Position numbers and translations under genes: made by a program
The notes under the pieces: generated by a model
What the model was told of the DNA's origin: nothing
The model's database searches: none
The model's input: the letters and a program-made list of their open reading frames with translations, nothing else
Assembly: GCF_012113595.1 (NCBI RefSeq)
Contig: NZ_CP050831.1
Span: forward strand, 5,394,001-5,458,000
DNA length: 64,000 nt
Reading direction: 5' to 3'
Origin: Bacteroides faecium
GTDB taxonomy: Bacteria > Bacteroidota > Bacteroidia > Bacteroidales > Bacteroidaceae
Part shown: positions 62,040 to 64,000 of the stretch, in pieces
How the letters are laid out: each line of letters opens with the position of its first letter
How positions within the stretch are numbered: the first letter of the stretch is position 1

Positions 62040-62978
62040 ATGGAAAAAAATGAGGTAAACAGATTGATTAAAGGTCTCTTGGCAGACAAGCTTGATTGGG
62101 ATGAGAAAAAAAAGCTTTCCCAACATAAGCTTATCGAAGAACGAATGAAGCGGCAGTGGAAACACACCACTAGCGAATCATCGGAACAAGAAATGAAAGA
62201 AAGAATATGGCAGCGATTAGAAAATTGCAGAAAAGCAACACAAACACGTACATATACATTTTCTTTCCGACAATTCCTAGTGGCTGCTTCTATTCTTCTA
62301 TTCACCATAGGGGGAAGTTTATGGTTGATGAAGCATTATGCAAACTCACCAAAACCTGAATATATTAATTTCACAGCAGAAAAGGCTTTGTTATATATAC
62401 TTCCGGACAGTTCTCATGTTTGGATGCAGCCCAAAAGTAGAATATGTTATGCGAAAGATTTCGAAAAGCAACGAGAGGTTTGGTTGAAAGGAGAAGCATT
62501 ATTTGATGTTACCAAAGGCAAGAAAAACAATTTCAGAGTACATATTCCAAAAGCATACATAGAAGTAAAGGGAACCTCATTCTCTGTTAAAAATAAAAGA
62601 AAAGATAAAAACGAAATCATATTATATGAAGGAAAAATTGATTTCAATATAAAAAACGCCTCTCATAGTATATCATTGAAACCTAAGGATAAAATAATCT
62701 ATAATCCGGAAACAACTGAAATTGAAATTGAAACAGTAAATCACACAAGATGGGAAAACGGTCGTTATCTATTTACAGATATCACTTTAGAGGAATTAGT
62801 AGAAATTATTAACCAAAAATATACTTCCCGACTCGTTCTTGCAAAAGAAATCAACAAACAATATAAATATACCGGTAGCTTGAATTATGATGAACAACTA
62901 GAAGATGTAATCAAGAAAATATGTTATAGCATGAGTTTAAAAGCAGAAAAGAAAGGAGAAGAAATTCTCATTCATTAA
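62040..62978 (+). CDS. FecR family anti-sigma factor
   Basis: The 312-residue protein has a cytoplasmic N-terminal part (1-78), one membrane segment (about 80-100, FLVAASILLFTIGGSLWLM), a periplasmic FecR domain (about 115-215, with VWLKGEALFDVTKGKKNNF) and a C-terminal DUF4974-type domain (about 240-312). It receives a signal from the STN domain of the receptor encoded 46 bases downstream and controls the divergent ECF sigma factor. Confidence 0.94.
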   Translation: MEKNEVNRLIKGLLADKLDWDEKKKLSQHKLIEERMKRQWKHTTSESSEQEMKERIWQRLENCRKATQTRTYTFSFRQFLVAASILLFTIGGSLWLMKHYANSPKPEYINFTAEKALLYILPDSSHVWMQPKSRICYAKDFEKQREVWLKGEALFDVTKGKKNNFRVHIPKAYIEVKGTSFSVKNKRKDKNEIILYEGKIDFNIKNASHSISLKPKDKIIYNPETTEIEIETVNHTRWENGRYLFTDITLEELVEIINQKYTSRLVLAKEINKQYKYTGSLNYDEQLEDVIKKICYSMSLKAEKKGEEILIH

Positions 62979-63024
62979 TATCTTTTAATTAACTATTTTA
63001 ATAACTTAAAATCTAACAAAAAGC

Positions 63025-64000
63025 ATGGAGAAACAAGTATTCTCAATCAGGCAACGATACCTAAAGAGTATCGTCTTGGCTCTGCTTCTTTACCCTATTA
63101 CTTTATTTGCCGCAAATGCGCAGATTACCGTAAGAGGAGAAGCCTTAAGCATTAAAGAAGCAATCCTACAAATTGAAAAACACAGCAATTACGTTTTCTT
63201 CTACAACGCGACATTGCTAAAGGAAATGAAGAAAAGAAACATCGACTGTAAGGGGTCTATTGAAACTGTTCTTAAGGAAATTTTCAAGAACACCAATGTG
63301 GAGTATCTGATTAATGGCAATGAGGTCATTTTAAAAGTAAAAAATATCCCGGGAAGTGTTCAAGAAAAGAAACCGGTCAAAAAACAACGTACCGTAACAG
63401 GTACTGTAGTCGATGCAAATACACAAGAAACGCTGGTGGGTGCTAATGTAAAGTTAAAAGGGAATGATATTGGTACAATCACCGACCTTGACGGTAATTT
63501 TAGCATTAATGTAACCAGCAACAAAGATGTATTAGTCGTTTCTTATATGGGATACAAAACCGTAGAGAAAGTCGTTGAAGACATGGGTGTATTAAAAATT
63601 GAGTTACCTTCAGATACTGAAATTCTGAATGAAGTGGTAGTCGTAGGTTTCGGTACACAAAAAAAGGTATCGGTAGTAGGCTCTATTACCAACATCAAAG
63701 CCTCTTCATTGAAAGTACCGACTTCTTCACTGACTAACTCTTTCGCAGGACGCCTGGCCGGTGTTATTTCAACAACTTCCAGTGGGGAACCCGGAAAAGA
63801 TGCATCTGAATTTTATATTCGTGGAATCAGTACTTTCGGAGGACGTGCCACTCCACTAATTATGCTGGATGGAGTAGAGATCAGTACTACTGAACTAAAC
63901 TATATTCCGGCAGAAAGTATAGAAAGCTTTTCTATCTTAAAAGATGCTTCCGCCACTGCAATCTATGGTGCTCGCGGTGCGAATGGAGTTATGCTTATCA
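63025..64000 (+). CDS. SusC/RagA family TonB-linked outer membrane protein with STN domain (partial)
   Basis: The first 325 codons are present and the gene runs off the window. After a signal peptide (ending near FAANAQ) comes an STN domain (about 36-105, EAILQIEKHSNYVFFYNA). A carboxypeptidase-regulatory-like domain follows (VTGTVVDANTQETLVGANVKLKG), then the TonB box area (NEVVVVGFGTQKK) and the plug domain with YIRGISTFGG and ILKDASATAIYGARGANGV. The STN domain marks it as a transducer-type receptor acting through FecR. A SusD-like gene is expected beyond the edge. The substrate is probably a glycan, but nothing visible identifies it. Confidence 0.96.
   Translation, partial: MEKQVFSIRQRYLKSIVLALLLYPITLFAANAQITVRGEALSIKEAILQIEKHSNYVFFYNATLLKEMKKRNIDCKGSIETVLKEIFKNTNVEYLINGNEVILKVKNIPGSVQEKKPVKKQRTVTGTVVDANTQETLVGANVKLKGNDIGTITDLDGNFSINVTSNKDVLVVSYMGYKTVEKVVEDMGVLKIELPSDTEILNEVVVVGFGTQKKVSVVGSITNIKASSLKVPTSSLTNSFAGRLAGVISTTSSGEPGKDASEFYIRGISTFGGRATPLIMLDGVEISTTELNYIPAESIESFSILKDASATAIYGARGANGVMLI

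Overview
The window is chromosomal DNA of a Bacteroides species. The evidence is TAnnTTTG-type promoters, A-rich start regions without Shine-Dalgarno sequences, a UpxY-headed capsule locus, fimbrillin and SusC-type outer-membrane genes, type III glutamine synthetase and the LL-diaminopimelate aminotransferase route. The species cannot be fixed from the sequence alone. No rRNA, tRNA, CRISPR array or insertion sequence was seen.

Layout. (1) 1-2358: a TolC-type efflux gene and a divergent AraC-family regulator. (2) 2362-26505, all on the minus strand: a complete Wzx/Wzy capsular polysaccharide locus. In transcription order it is tyrosine invertase, invertible promoter segment, upxY, MraY/WecA-type initiating transferase, wecC, wecB, wzx, wzy, two GT4 transferases, fnlA-fnlB-fnlC, a WbuC cupin, a third GT4, an AAC(3)-like acyltransferase, a NodB-like deacetylase, an unrecognised (alpha/alpha)-type protein, a GT26 transferase, a Wza-type export lipoprotein, a BY-kinase and manC. 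The sugar-nucleotide genes predict UDP-ManNAcA and UDP-L-FucNAc. (3) 26750-42984: a block of glutamine-using enzymes, with glmS, a PurF-like enzyme, carA and carB leftward and gltB, gltD and asnB rightward. (4) 43158-44492: a glycerophosphodiesterase and an unrecognised gene. (5) 45043-52235: a second tyrosine invertase, a second invertible promoter segment, and a fimbrial operon (DUF3575 protein, Mfa2-like anchor, three fimbrillin-family subunits), followed by a HicAB toxin-antitoxin pair. (6) 53016-61150: a thioredoxin-fold protein, dapF-dapL, and an ammonium assimilation set (outer-membrane barrel, P-II, Amt, GlnN). (7) 61277-64000: ECF sigma factor, FecR anti-sigma factor and the start of a SusC/RagA receptor with an STN domain.

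Most notable are two paralogous phase-variation modules 21 kb apart. In both, perfect inverted repeats (22 and 24 bp) enclose a consensus promoter that points back at the invertase, so both the capsule and the fimbriae are captured in the OFF orientation. The two repeat pairs differ only in a 3-nt core within the shared segment, which would be expected to keep the invertases from recombining across the intervening housekeeping block. A second unusual signal is a family of GAGAGTTGAGAGTT-type repeats lying in frame inside carA and gltB and forming the C-terminus of dapF. A third is a 33-nt structured motif present in both the gltB-gltD and the glnK-amtB gaps.
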